DNA of 64,000 nucleotides from Brotonthovivens ammoniilytica (GCF_025566885.1 NZ_JAOQJQ010000003.1:124001-188000), one strand, 5' to 3'; numbered from the stretch's first letter, positions 25,953 to 35,121 are shown. Made by a program: numbers and translations. The notes: generated by a model not told the origin, from the sequence alone.

Positions 25953-26957
25953 ATGGGATTGATTGCAATTGCGGCGAATCCGGCTTCGGGAAGGGATATC
26001 CGCAGGCTGGTGTCTTCAGCCACAGTATTTAATAACCGTGAAAAACAAAATATTATGGAGCGCATTATATTAGCTGCCTCTCAGTTTGGAGATCACAGAT
26101 TTTGCATTATGCCGGAAAAATCATATTTTGCCCAGAAGATCAATGCGCATTTAAAAGAAGATCTTAAGCTGATTCCGGAAGGAATGGTTTTCTGTCCGGA
26201 TCTTCCCTGTTCTGACAGTCAGAAAGATACCACTGCATTTGCAGAATATGCCCGGCAGCAGGGGGCAGATGTGCTGATTGTGCTGGGGGGTGACGGCACC
26301 AGCAGGGCTGCGGCAAAAGGAATGATGGATCTCCCGTTAATTTCCATATCTACCGGAACCAATAATGTGTTTCCGGAAGTATCAGAAGGCACTGCAGCCG
26401 GTATAGCGGCTGCGGCTATTGCGCAGGGAATCAGACTGGATGATAGCTGTTTTGAACGGTGCAAGCAGATTGAAGTATCTGTAAACGGAACATTTTGTGA
26501 TATTGCTCTGATTGATGCGGTTTTTTCAGATACTGTGTATTCCGGTGCGAAAGCGATCTGGAGCAGAGAGGATATCAGCAGAGTGATGGTCACCCAGTGT
26601 CATCCTTCAGCGATTGGATTTTCAGCAATTTTGGGATGTACGCTGACCGTAAGTCCCCAGGATAACTGGGGAGCTCTGGCTGACTGTGGAATCGGGACGC
26701 CAAATCTGAAAGTTTCTTTGGCAGCTGGGACAATTACACCGGTGCAGGTGACAGAAATAAAAAAAATTCCGTTGAATGAGAGTGTAATTTACAAAATGGA
26801 AAAGAGCGGAATGCTGGCTCTTGATGGAGAACGTGAAGTGAAATACAGTTCCGGCGATGAAATAGAATTATGTATCCGAAGATGCGGGCCGGTTCGTGTA
26901 AAAATTGCCAGGACACTGGAAGCGGCCCAGAAACAGGGGTTTTTTGTAATTTCATAA
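25953..26957 (+). CDS. AcoX-like ATP-NAD kinase-family protein
   Basis: A 334-residue protein resembling AcoX, the conserved but functionally unresolved member of acetoin catabolic operons. It has an NAD-kinase-like N-terminal fold with GGDGT at 112-116 in VLIVLGGDGTSRAA and STGTNNVFPE further on. The C-terminal half resembles NAD kinase beta-sandwich elements. AcoX is commonly found beside acoA/acoB, as here. Its start at 25953 follows GGGGGATGATCT; the hundred bases before it contain a small hairpin (GCCATCTGATGCA with TGCATTGGATGGC). Confidence 0.85.
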   Translation: MGLIAIAANPASGRDIRRLVSSATVFNNREKQNIMERIILAASQFGDHRFCIMPEKSYFAQKINAHLKEDLKLIPEGMVFCPDLPCSDSQKDTTAFAEYARQQGADVLIVLGGDGTSRAAAKGMMDLPLISISTGTNNVFPEVSEGTAAGIAAAAIAQGIRLDDSCFERCKQIEVSVNGTFCDIALIDAVFSDTVYSGAKAIWSREDISRVMVTQCHPSAIGFSAILGCTLTVSPQDNWGALADCGIGTPNLKVSLAAGTITPVQVTEIKKIPLNESVIYKMEKSGMLALDGEREVKYSSGDEIELCIRRCGPVRVKIARTLEAAQKQGFFVIS

Positions 26958-26978
26958 AAAATATAAGGAGGAGAAGTC

Positions 26979-28115
26979 ATGGAAGGTATGATGAAAGCCA
27001 TGGTGCTGGAAGAACCCGGAAAGCTGGTTTTAAGAGAGCTTCCCATTCCCAAACCGGGTCCCAGGGACGTTTTGCTGAAAACAAAGTATGCAGGCATCTG
27101 TGGAAGCGATTTTCCCATTTACAAAGAAGGGCTGTTTGTTCCAAGGCTGCCGTTGATTATTGGTCATGAGGCCAGTGCGGTGATTGTGGAAAAGGGTGAA
27201 CAGGTACAGGGATATGAGGTCGGAGACCGGGTGACCGGAACAAATATTCAGTTCTGCGGCCACTGCCAGGCCTGCCGGGAAACACCGGAAGGGGAGCTGG
27301 CATGGGGATGTGAAAATATTGCGGTTTCCGGACTGGGCTTTGGTGTAGATGGGGTATTTGCAGAATACTTTCTGATACATGATGTGATTCCGGGGGTATC
27401 GCTGTTTAAAATAGATGACCGCGCGGATGATCTGGAGGCTGCCATGTGTGAACCGATGTGCACCGGGGCCGGATGGTATCAGGTTCCGGATCCAAAGCCC
27501 GGCGATAATATCGTAATTATTGGCGCGGGAATTATCGGAGAGAGCGTTTTGCAGCAGCTTTTAAAAATCCCGGATGTGGAGATTGTTGTGGCGGATTATT
27601 CGAAGCTGCGGCTGGATGTTGCAAAGAAAATGGGAGCCCATCATATCTGCAATCCATCCACAGATGGAGACACACTGGATTTTGTCATTGATCTGTGGGG
27701 AAATAAGGAGTTTTTATACAATTACGGAGACCGGATCAGCGGCAATGCAGATATTGTTTATGAATGCTCCGGAAATGCAAAAGCCTGGGCCCAGGCAATA
27801 CAGATTGCAAAGCCTGGCGGAAAAGTATGTACGGTTGGAACCTGTGAGGGAATGGCTCTGGTGTCCCCTCAGTGGATTCAGTTAAAGCAGGTACAGGTGC
27901 TGGGCGGATTGTATGGAAGCATTGGACAGTCAGTGGAAGAGATCAACAACGGAACATTAAATGTAAGGGATCTGGCTACACATGTATTTTCACTGGAAGA
28001 GTTAAACGAGGCTTTCCAGGTGGCCATGGATGCAGATAAATCCATTAAAGTGCTGATTAAAGTGGATAAGGATGCGCCGGATTATCCGTATAACAAACAG
28101 GAAACATGGGGGTGA
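26979..28115 (+). CDS. Zinc-dependent alcohol dehydrogenase (butanediol/sorbitol dehydrogenase type)
   Basis: A 378-residue medium-chain dehydrogenase. Catalytic zinc residues are C41 (CGSD) and H63-E64 (GHEA); structural zinc cysteines are C93, C96, C99 and C111. The nucleotide fold reads VIIGAGIIGES. Related enzymes oxidise 2,3-butanediol, sorbitol or threonine. In acetoin clusters such a dehydrogenase supplies the hydroxyketone by oxidising a diol, so a similar role before the E1 enzyme is plausible. AAGGAGGAGAAGTC precedes the ATG; the E1 alpha gene follows six bases after the stop. Confidence 0.9.
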   Translation: MEGMMKAMVLEEPGKLVLRELPIPKPGPRDVLLKTKYAGICGSDFPIYKEGLFVPRLPLIIGHEASAVIVEKGEQVQGYEVGDRVTGTNIQFCGHCQACRETPEGELAWGCENIAVSGLGFGVDGVFAEYFLIHDVIPGVSLFKIDDRADDLEAAMCEPMCTGAGWYQVPDPKPGDNIVIIGAGIIGESVLQQLLKIPDVEIVVADYSKLRLDVAKKMGAHHICNPSTDGDTLDFVIDLWGNKEFLYNYGDRISGNADIVYECSGNAKAWAQAIQIAKPGGKVCTVGTCEGMALVSPQWIQLKQVQVLGGLYGSIGQSVEEINNGTLNVRDLATHVFSLEELNEAFQVAMDADKSIKVLIKVDKDAPDYPYNKQETWG

Positions 28116-28121
28116 CATATT

Positions 28122-29126
28122 ATGAAATATTCAAATGACGAATTATTGGCAATGTATCGGACGATGGTGACAGGACGTCTGTTTGATTTGGAACTGGACC
28201 GCCAGAATAACCAGGGGCATCTTCAGGGGATGTTTCATTTCAGTATTAATCAGGAGGCCATTGGAACTGCAGTAGCTCACGCACTGAAAGATGACGAACC
28301 GTTTATGCCGTCTCACAGATGCCGCCCTCTGCATTTGTACCGCCTGGATTTGAGAAAATTTCTGGCAGAGCAGGTTGGATTAAAAAGCGGATACAGCAAA
28401 GGAACATCCAGTGATTTTCATCTGTGTCTGCCGGAAATTGGTTTTGTGCCTAACCCCTCCATTCTGGGAGCAGGAGCGCCCATTGCCTGTGGATATGCAT
28501 TTGCATTAAAAAGAAAGTCCCCCGGGAAAGCAATGATACAGCTGATGGGAGACGGTACCTTTAATCAGGGCGTTGTCCACGAGGCGCTTAACTGGGCGGC
28601 GGTTCAAAAGCTGCCGCTGGTATTTTTAGTAGAAAACAACGGCTGGGCCATGAATACCGACCCGTCTTATTACCGGGCAAATGATAATATTGCGGACCGG
28701 GCCAGGGCCTGCGGGCTTGATGCGGTTTCGGTGGACGGAAATGATTTAATGGCAATGCGCGAGGTGACGGATGCGGCTCTTGACCGGGCCAGAAAGCATT
28801 CCATGCCATCCCTCATTGAGGCCTGCACTTACCGTGTGAAAGGACATTTTAACGGCGATACCGGATGGTACCGGGATCCAAAATATCATGAGGAAATGAT
28901 GGAGAGGTATTCAGATCCCATTCCCCGCTACGAAAAAATACTGGTGGAAAATCATGTGGCCTTACAGGAAGAGCTGGATGCAATGAAAAAACAGATAAAA
29001 AAAGAAATCCGTAAGATTGCCAATGAGGTTTATGAAGAGTCTTTAGATCCTGCAAACAAGGTGGATATAGAAGAAATGCTGCGCCCGGAGACAATGTGGG
29101 CAATGCCGATGGAGGGACTGCGATGA
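28122..29126 (+). CDS. Thiamine-diphosphate dehydrogenase E1 alpha (AcoA-like)
   Basis: A 334-residue E1 alpha subunit of the acetoin/2-oxoacid dehydrogenase type. The thiamine-diphosphate motif runs from GDGTFNQG (about 143-150) to VENNGWAM, with ALNWAA between. It binds the cofactor and, with E1 beta, cleaves or decarboxylates the substrate and transfers the acyl group to the lipoyl domain. The AcoX-like gene and butanediol-type dehydrogenase favour an acyloin or diketone over pyruvate. Its TGA overlaps the ATG of E1 beta (ATGA). Confidence 0.92.
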   Translation: MKYSNDELLAMYRTMVTGRLFDLELDRQNNQGHLQGMFHFSINQEAIGTAVAHALKDDEPFMPSHRCRPLHLYRLDLRKFLAEQVGLKSGYSKGTSSDFHLCLPEIGFVPNPSILGAGAPIACGYAFALKRKSPGKAMIQLMGDGTFNQGVVHEALNWAAVQKLPLVFLVENNGWAMNTDPSYYRANDNIADRARACGLDAVSVDGNDLMAMREVTDAALDRARKHSMPSLIEACTYRVKGHFNGDTGWYRDPKYHEEMMERYSDPIPRYEKILVENHVALQEELDAMKKQIKKEIRKIANEVYEESLDPANKVDIEEMLRPETMWAMPMEGLR

Positions 29127-30091
29127 AAAAGATAACATTAAATAATGCTCTGGATGAGGCGTATCTGGAGGAAATGCTTCGTGATGAGGATGTCATTTTA
29201 TTTGGAGAAGATGTGCAGACCGGATGCGGAGCCACATCTCACCCGCTGCTGGCCCAGAATTTTGGACCAGACCGTCTGATTCCAATGCCTATCACAGAAC
29301 AGCTGATCTGCAATAGTGCAGTTGGTATGGCTCTGGCTGGAATGCGGCCCATAGCGGAACTTGGGTTTGAGGATTTTTTAAGTCTTGGATTTGACGCGTT
29401 AGCCAATCAGGCAGCTAAAATCCGGTTCTGGTCCCACGGAAAGGTGAAATGCCCTATGGTTGTAGTGACCTGCGGCGGAGTGGGCGCCGGATGCGGATGC
29501 AATCATTCTCAGAAAGCAGAAGCTTGGCTGGCAAATGTACCCGGACTTAAGATTTTATGTCCTACCACTGCGGCAGATACAAAAGGAATGATGAAAGCAG
29601 CTATCCGTGACGATGATCCTGTACTGTTTTTAGTAAACCGGAGCCTGCAGTACGTAGAAGATGAAATTCCGGAAGAGGATTATATTGTTCCTCTGGGAAA
29701 AGCACGTATTGCAAAAGAGGGAAAAGATCTTACGGTTGTATGCTGGCACCGCCCTTATACATACGTAATGGAGCTGGCAGAAGAGCTGAAAGAGGAGGGG
29801 ATTGATCTTGAAGTTATTGATCCCCGCAGTATGTGTCCATTTGATAAAGAGACGATTATTACTTCTGTTCGAAAGACAGGACGTCTGCTGGTTACCCATG
29901 AAGCGCCCTACAAATTCGGGCCCTGCGCCGAAATTATTACAACGGTGGTAGAAGAAGCTATGGACAGCTTAAAAGCAGCCCCCGTCCGGGCCTGCACACC
30001 TATGACAGCGATACCTTCCTTAAGTCCCGAAATGGACACTGTTGTAACGAAAGAGCAGATCAGGAAAGCTGTATATCAGATGTGGGATTGA
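29123..30091 (+). CDS. Thiamine-diphosphate dehydrogenase E1 beta (AcoB-like)
   Basis: A 322-residue E1 beta subunit, translationally coupled to E1 alpha by a four-base ATGA overlap; an upstream in-frame start inside the alpha gene is rejected. Conserved segments are LFGEDVQTG, PITEQLICNSAVGMA, the transketolase C-domain VIDPRSMCPFD and LLVTHEAP. An unusual Cys/Gly-rich segment, GGVGAGCGCNHSQ, replaces the more common GGG.GG..HSQ. It completes the heterotetrameric E1. It is followed by a structured intergenic repeat and then an MFS gene. Confidence 0.92.
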   Translation: MKKITLNNALDEAYLEEMLRDEDVILFGEDVQTGCGATSHPLLAQNFGPDRLIPMPITEQLICNSAVGMALAGMRPIAELGFEDFLSLGFDALANQAAKIRFWSHGKVKCPMVVVTCGGVGAGCGCNHSQKAEAWLANVPGLKILCPTTAADTKGMMKAAIRDDDPVLFLVNRSLQYVEDEIPEEDYIVPLGKARIAKEGKDLTVVCWHRPYTYVMELAEELKEEGIDLEVIDPRSMCPFDKETIITSVRKTGRLLVTHEAPYKFGPCAEIITTVVEEAMDSLKAAPVRACTPMTAIPSLSPEMDTVVTKEQIRKAVYQMWD

Positions 30092-30093
30092 CA

Positions 30094-30240
30094 CCCGCCA
30101 CTGATATACGCTCCGCCAGGAGGTGCAGCGATTCGGTATAGAATGTTGTCAGCAAAGCTGACCCGAATCGCGCACCAAGTCTCGCATGAGCGAGACTTGA
30201 AAAAATTATGAAGATGATTTAGTCTACGGAGCGGGTTTTT
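30094..30240. repeat. Structured intergenic repeat, copy C
   Basis: It holds the core ACGCTCCGCCAGGAGGTGCA, a GCGATTCGG/CCGAATCGC stem enclosing GTCAGC-AAA-GCTGAC, an AGTCTCGC/GCGAGACT stem, and the closing CGGAGCG followed by TTTTT at about 30236. It separates E1 beta from the MFS gene and may terminate transcription. Confidence 0.6.
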
Positions 30241-30273
30241 ACAGAGATTTTACAGGGGAAAGGAGAAGAAAGA

Positions 30274-31626
30274 ATGGCACAGGGAAATAGAAAGAAATTG
30301 TATTATGGCTGGATGATTACTCTGCTGGCAGGACTGACCTATTTTGGTTCTAATGGACTGCTGTCTGCCTCTTCCGGAAATATAATCAGTGAGCTGCTTT
30401 TAGTCAAAGGCTGGGATGCCGCGTCGGTTAGTATGACATATACCATTAAATCTGTTTTGGGCTTATCTTTACCGATTGTGGGACTGCTGTTGTTAAAAGT
30501 AGGACCAAGAAAATGTATCTGTGTAACAACATTGATTACAGCTGTCTTTTTGGCAGCTACAGGCTGGGTAGATTCGCCGATGATCTTTGTACTTGTTTAT
30601 GGAATTGCTGTAAGTTTTAGTATGCTGTTTAACGATCAGCTGGCCTGCTTTACCATTGTAAATAACTGGTGGAACCGCCGGCGGGGGGAGCAGGGCGGAT
30701 ATGTCCAGGCGCTGGGCGGTCTTGGGGGTGTTGTATTTCCACCCATTGTTGCTCTGTTATTTATGAATTTCAGCTGGAAAACGTCTCTGATCATTATGGC
30801 TGTACTGCTGGTTGTGATTACGGCGCTTCCCCAATGGTTTCTTATGAAAGATCATCCGGCTGAAATGGGACTTAAGATTGACGGGGAAGATACGGAAGCG
30901 AAAGCAGAAAAAACGGACAGCAGCAAAGCAGTTGGAAAGAAGAGGGGGTACTATCAGTCTGCCGTAAACTGGGATGTCAAGGATGCTGTCTGCACCCCGC
31001 AGATCTGGTTTATGGGAATTGCCTGGGGAGGCGTTACCTTTGGGTATTGTTCCATTATGTATTTCGGGATTACCCATATGGTGATGAATGGATTTGGAGA
31101 ACTAAAAGCGGCCTCCCTGATTTCAGCGCTGAGCCTGTTTATTATGATCGGCAGTCTTCTTTTAAGCCGCATCACGGACCGTATCAGCCCTAAAATTTCA
31201 CTGTTCTTGATTTCACTGATCTGTGGAATCGGGTATCTGCTGTTTGATATTGGAACGGTGAATAATAGTATCTGGCTGATTATTCTGGCTATGGCTCTGG
31301 CGGGACTTCCAGACGGACCGATTCTGTCGGCGATTATGAACGGTGTGTGTTCTTATTACGGACCTAAAAATTATGCGGCCCTGCAGCCATACTGCAATGT
31401 GGTACTGACAATTATTGCCTCTATATCTTCCGTTATCTGCGGAGCGGTGCTGACTTCTACCGGAACTTTATCAAATGCGTATTATATATCTGCGGCATTT
31501 GCGGTAATTGTAGCGTTTGTAGCGCTGTTTTTAAAACCGCCGAAGCTGTCAGAGAAATTAAAGGAAAAATATGCGGCCCGGGACGAAGCTGAGAAAAAGC
31601 TTGGGGATCAGATTCTGGGGCCATAA
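30274..31626 (+). CDS. MFS transporter (monocarboxylate/OFA-like)
   Basis: A 450-residue transporter with 12 predicted helices, N-terminal YYGWMITLLAGL typical of the oxalate/formate and monocarboxylate-type MFS branch, and a hydrophilic central loop (about 195-225). Located at the end of the E1 operon, it is a candidate importer of the organic acid or alcohol substrate. A structured repeat precedes it, so it may have its own transcript. AAAGGAGAAGAAAG precedes the ATG. No sigma-54 element was found directly upstream. Confidence 0.85.
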   Translation: MAQGNRKKLYYGWMITLLAGLTYFGSNGLLSASSGNIISELLLVKGWDAASVSMTYTIKSVLGLSLPIVGLLLLKVGPRKCICVTTLITAVFLAATGWVDSPMIFVLVYGIAVSFSMLFNDQLACFTIVNNWWNRRRGEQGGYVQALGGLGGVVFPPIVALLFMNFSWKTSLIIMAVLLVVITALPQWFLMKDHPAEMGLKIDGEDTEAKAEKTDSSKAVGKKRGYYQSAVNWDVKDAVCTPQIWFMGIAWGGVTFGYCSIMYFGITHMVMNGFGELKAASLISALSLFIMIGSLLLSRITDRISPKISLFLISLICGIGYLLFDIGTVNNSIWLIILAMALAGLPDGPILSAIMNGVCSYYGPKNYAALQPYCNVVLTIIASISSVICGAVLTSTGTLSNAYYISAAFAVIVAFVALFLKPPKLSEKLKEKYAARDEAEKKLGDQILGP

Positions 31627-31633
31627 AAAAGAT

Positions 31634-31675
31634 ACAGACAGGCGTGCGGATGAAAATCCCGTACGTCTGTTTTTG
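31634..31675 (+). terminator. Terminator after the MFS gene
   Basis: ACAGAC...CGTGCGG pairs with CCGTACGTCTGT around an A-rich loop and is followed by TTTTT. The MBL gene begins just after it. Confidence 0.6.
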
Positions 31676-31695
31676 GAACAATGAAAGGAGACATA

Positions 31696-32424
31696 ATGAA
31701 AACGTCAGTATTTCATTCTGTAAATGCCGGTCTGTACTTTTATTTTCAAAACACGGGAATCTGGATTGACGGTATTCATGATGGGAGTGGTGTTGGCATG
31801 TCGTTAATGCCTGATGAACTGATAAAGGATATGGAGTGCGGCACAGGGCTGTTTCAATGCGTATCCGGTTTTGTTTTTACACACCTCCATGAGGACCATT
31901 TTAATAAAGAAAAAACAGAGAGATTTTTACAGAGAGCTTCCTGTGAAACGGCAGTGTATACACCGACAGCTTATTCGGAAGCAGTAAAGCCTGAGCCATT
32001 GGCAGAAGGAGTAAAACGCCTGTCTGTAGGAAGCGGGGAAGTATTGACGAAAAAGACAATGCATGATGGGGAAGGGTATCAAAAGGCTCCCCATGAATCT
32101 GTGCTGCTGCGGCTGGGGGGAGAGAGTTTTTACATAGCGGGAGACGCTGTGCTGGATGTAAAAGATGCCAAAATCTTAGGGGCTTACGGGGAGCATATGA
32201 AGATGGCTTTTTTGAATCTGTATCAGCTTGGGGACAGCTGTGCAGAAGAATTTTTACAAAAGCTGGGAGCCCGCTGTGTAATGCTCTATCATTTGCCGTT
32301 TCCAGAGGATGACAGATTCAGCTATAGAATTATGGCCCGCCAGATCATGAAAAAACGTTGTGAGTCTTTGGAAAAATTGGGAATTTGTGTGAAGGTTCCA
32401 AAACATATGACCTGGATAAAATAA
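31696..32424 (+). CDS. MBL-fold metallo-hydrolase
   Basis: A 242-residue metallo-beta-lactamase-fold protein with the metal motif THLHEDH near residues 60-66, the later metal Asp in YIAGDAVLD, and a C-terminal YHLPF histidine. The layout resembles short UlaG-like or generic MBL hydrolases; substrate unknown. The Met at 31696 is preferred because AAAGGAG lies within the bases before it. It sits between the MFS gene and the convergent E3 gene, so association with the pathway is only positional. Confidence 0.8.
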   Translation: MKTSVFHSVNAGLYFYFQNTGIWIDGIHDGSGVGMSLMPDELIKDMECGTGLFQCVSGFVFTHLHEDHFNKEKTERFLQRASCETAVYTPTAYSEAVKPEPLAEGVKRLSVGSGEVLTKKTMHDGEGYQKAPHESVLLRLGGESFYIAGDAVLDVKDAKILGAYGEHMKMAFLNLYQLGDSCAEEFLQKLGARCVMLYHLPFPEDDRFSYRIMARQIMKKRCESLEKLGICVKVPKHMTWIK

Positions 32425-32482
32425 AGATGAAAATACAGAAGAATAGAAGGGTTCCTTTAAAAGAGCTGTTCTTGTCAGCTGT

Positions 32483-32514
32483 CAGGTAAAACCGGTGAAA
32501 ACCGGTTTTACCTG
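32483..32514. terminator. Perfect GAAA-loop hairpin between convergent genes
   Basis: CAGGTAAAACCGGT (32483-32496) and ACCGGTTTTACCTG (32501-32514) form a perfect 14-base stem capped by GAAA. It probably ends transcripts arriving from both sides, although U tracts are weak. Confidence 0.65.
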
Positions 32515-32523
32515 TATACAGGA

Positions 32524-33897
32524 CTATAGTTTGTGGCAGCACATTCCATGAACATCATGGGCGGCTTCCATAATGCTTTCGCTGACCGTTGGATGAGCAT
32601 GTATAGTATTGGCCAGCTGAGTTATCGTCAGCTTATTTTGGATAGCTAAAGCGGCTTCTCCGATCATTTCCGTTGCATGGGGGGCAATGATATGGCATCC
32701 GATAACCTGCTCTGTGTTGGCATGGCAGATGATTTTTACAAAACCGCTGGAACAGTTTACTGCCAGACAACGGCCGTTTCCGGAAATATCAAAGTATCCG
32801 GTTTTTACCGGTTCCCCTGCGGCAGAAGCTTTTTCTTCGGTAAGTCCCACGGATGCAATTTCGGGGGTTGTGTAAATACAGCCCGGGACAGCAGAATAGT
32901 CCATGGTCCGGTCCAAACCGGCGCAGTGACCGGCAGCGATGATTCCCTGAGCGGTGGCGGTATGGGCCAGCTGAATGGTTCCTGTAATATCACCGATGGC
33001 ATAAATGCCGGGAACATTGGTCTGCATATGGGCGTCTGTTTCAATATAACCTTTTTCATTGCATCTTACACCGGCCGCTTTCAGATTCAGACTGGCTGTA
33101 TTTGGTTTTCTTCCAACAGCAAGAATGACTTGTTCAGAAGAAACCTGGCAGAGCTGAGAGTCTTTTTCAAAAATGACTTCTGAGCCGTTTTTGATTTCAC
33201 AGACAGCTGCATTTACATGTATGTCGATGTTTTTTTCTGCCAGAAGTGTGGTCATAAGGCTGCAGATATCAGAATCCATGCCGTACAGAATGGAGGGCAT
33301 CATTTCAATAATTGTAACTTTTTTTCCAAGATTAGCAAAAAGAGTGGCAAACTCTACTCCTATGACGCCGCCTCCTATAATGGCAACTGATTCCGGACAT
33401 TCTTCCAGCCCCAGCACATCATCTGAATTTAAAACGTTTTCATGATCTGCACCGGGGATAGGAATCAGAGCCGGTGTAGAACCTGAGGCCAGAATGATTT
33501 TTTCGGCGGTATATTCTTCCTCCCCTGCTTTCAAAGAGTGAGGACCTGTAAATGCGGCCTCCCCGCGCACCAGCTCTACTCCGTGTCCGGTTACCAGCGC
33601 TTCAACGCCGGAACGAAGCTGTTTTACAACTTTATCTTTGCGTTTTGCTATTTTTTTATATTTGAAATCAATATCTCCCTTGATTTCTATGCCAAGGCTT
33701 TTGCAGTTTTGAATATCATAAAACAGATCAGAACTGTAAAGCAGAGTTTTTGTTGGAATACATCCTCTGTTTAAACAGGTTCCCCCAAGCTCTTCTTTTT
33801 CAATGAGAACTGTACGAAGTCCCTGTTGTGCACACCGGATGGCAGCGATATATCCCCCTGGTCCTCCGCCGATAACGGCTGCCTGATAATTATTCAT
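32524..33897 (-). CDS. lpdA: Dihydrolipoyl dehydrogenase (E3)
   Basis: A 457-residue flavoprotein disulfide reductase. FAD binding GGGPGG at 10-15, the redox-active disulfide C41/C46 in GGTCLNRGCIPTK, an NAD-binding GGGVIGVEFA, and the C-terminal active base in HAHPTVSE are all present. There is no fused lipoyl domain. It reoxidises the dihydrolipoyl arm and makes NADH. The ATG at 33895-33897 follows GGAGGAAACTACC and overlaps the end of the Lin0512 gene by eight bases, so E2, Lin0512 and E3 form one operon read leftward from a sigma-54 promoter at 35106. Confidence 0.95.
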   Translation of the reverse strand: MNNYQAAVIGGGPGGYIAAIRCAQQGLRTVLIEKEELGGTCLNRGCIPTKTLLYSSDLFYDIQNCKSLGIEIKGDIDFKYKKIAKRKDKVVKQLRSGVEALVTGHGVELVRGEAAFTGPHSLKAGEEEYTAEKIILASGSTPALIPIPGADHENVLNSDDVLGLEECPESVAIIGGGVIGVEFATLFANLGKKVTIIEMMPSILYGMDSDICSLMTTLLAEKNIDIHVNAAVCEIKNGSEVIFEKDSQLCQVSSEQVILAVGRKPNTASLNLKAAGVRCNEKGYIETDAHMQTNVPGIYAIGDITGTIQLAHTATAQGIIAAGHCAGLDRTMDYSAVPGCIYTTPEIASVGLTEEKASAAGEPVKTGYFDISGNGRCLAVNCSSGFVKIICHANTEQVIGCHIIAPHATEMIGEAALAIQNKLTITQLANTIHAHPTVSESIMEAAHDVHGMCCHKL

Positions 33898-34276
33898 GGT
33901 AGTTTCCTCCTTCAAAGATATTTAGATAGACAGTCAGAGCAGCAATTGCAATGGTTATATTGTGCCCGTGCCCCAGTTCCGGTACATACAGTCCCTCAAA
34001 GGAAGCACCGCCGGAGAGAATCTGAATTTCCGTATCGTACATATTAAGAAGCGCTTCAATGGATTTGGGATCAACAGATGCAGGTTCCGGGACAAAAATC
34101 TGAGCCTTGATACGGATATTTTCCCGGGAAGCACTCAGACCGAAAATATCATGAACACCGGCCATACAGCAGTGGTGCATGGCGTCTTTTACTGCACGGA
34201 TGGCAGCTTTTGTCTGGTCCTCCCCATGCAGATCGCTTCCCTGGCCAAATTCGATTAAGTATCGTTGATAAGCCAT
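33890..34276 (-). CDS. Lin0512-family protein
   Basis: A 128-residue protein of the Lin0512 family, recognised by its opening YLIEFGQGSDLHGEDQTKAA, the segment HHCCMAGVHDIFG and the ending ELGHGHNITIAIAALTVY. The biochemical role of this family is not established to my knowledge. The gene sits between E2 and E3 with four-base spacing and an eight-base overlap, which suggests a direct role in the dehydrogenase pathway, for example as a small enzyme or ring-shaped assembly factor. Start at 34276 follows GGAGGC. Confidence 0.82.
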   Translation of the reverse strand: MAYQRYLIEFGQGSDLHGEDQTKAAIRAVKDAMHHCCMAGVHDIFGLSASRENIRIKAQIFVPEPASVDPKSIEALLNMYDTEIQILSGGASFEGLYVPELGHGHNITIAIAALTVYLNIFEGGNYHE

Positions 34277-34280
34277 AGAT

Positions 34281-35024
34281 TTATGCCTCCCTGCCAGATG
34301 CTTTATGATACATGTACTTCCAAGGATCCTTAAGAACTTTATTAACACTTTCTAAAAATTTGGCAACCAGTACGCCGTCAGCGAATCCGTGGTCAATGGT
34401 CAGACTGAATAACGTCATGTTGCCGGGGACAATCTGGCCTTCTTCGTTGTAAATCGGAAGCACCCGGTTGCGGCTGATTCCGAAGATAGCTGCCTGAGGC
34501 GGATTTAAAAAGGGATGCTGGTCATCAATAAGATAGGAACCAAGATTGCTGACAGAAAAAGTAGCCCCTTCCAGCTTGACTCTCATAAGTTTGCCTTTTT
34601 TCAGATAGGTGTATGTTTTGTTTAACTCTTCGGATATTTCTTCAATATCTTTTTGATCTGCATGTTCCAGGACAGGGGTCATAAGCACTCCATTAATAGA
34701 GGCTGCAACACTGATATTGATATCGTCATAATAAATCAGCTGCCCGTTTTGCCGGGAACCATTTAATTCCATGTTTTCTTCCATGGCGCATGCGGCTGTT
34801 TTTACATACAGATCCCCAAAGGTGATTTTTCTGCCGCTGTCTTTTAATTTTTCATTTACTTCCCGGCGGAATTCCATAAGTCTGGTAATATCCAGCTGAG
34901 CAGAACCGGTTCCCTGGGGAAACTCCAGTTTGCTTTTTGACATATTCTGGGAAATCACAGCCCGCAGTCCTTCCAGAGGGATGCATTCGCGGATCCGGCG
35001 TCCTTCTTCATCAATTGTTGACAT
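34281..35024 (-). CDS. E2 acyltransferase catalytic domain without lipoyl domain
   Basis: A 247-residue dihydrolipoamide acyltransferase reduced to its catalytic domain. The active-site motif is D211-H212-G-F-A-D216-G, a form of the usual DHRxxDG with Gly in place of Arg. It begins close to the first catalytic-domain helix with IPLEGLRAVISQNM, and no lipoyl or clear peripheral-subunit-binding domain precedes it. A normal E2 is 400 residues or more. GGAGGTATTACATT precedes the ATG, so the short form is genuine and not a truncation artefact. Acyl transfer must use the separate lipoyl protein at 25599-25850. Confidence 0.9.
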   Translation of the reverse strand: MSTIDEEGRRIRECIPLEGLRAVISQNMSKSKLEFPQGTGSAQLDITRLMEFRREVNEKLKDSGRKITFGDLYVKTAACAMEENMELNGSRQNGQLIYYDDINISVAASINGVLMTPVLEHADQKDIEEISEELNKTYTYLKKGKLMRVKLEGATFSVSNLGSYLIDDQHPFLNPPQAAIFGISRNRVLPIYNEEGQIVPGNMTLFSLTIDHGFADGVLVAKFLESVNKVLKDPWKYMYHKASGREA

Positions 35025-35105
35025 AATGTAATACCTCCTTTGTGATCGTAATAAGATGAATGAGACAGGTATGTATATGATCTGTCTTAGATATTAAAAT
35101 TAAGA

Positions 35106-35121
35106 AGCAAAACCGGTGCCA
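35106..35121 (-). promoter_or_regulatory. Sigma-54 (-24/-12) promoter for E2-Lin0512-E3
   Basis: On the minus strand: TGGCACCGGTTTTGCT. It matches the consensus except for C instead of purine at the seventh base, and lies 81 bases before the E2 ATG. Confidence 0.78.
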
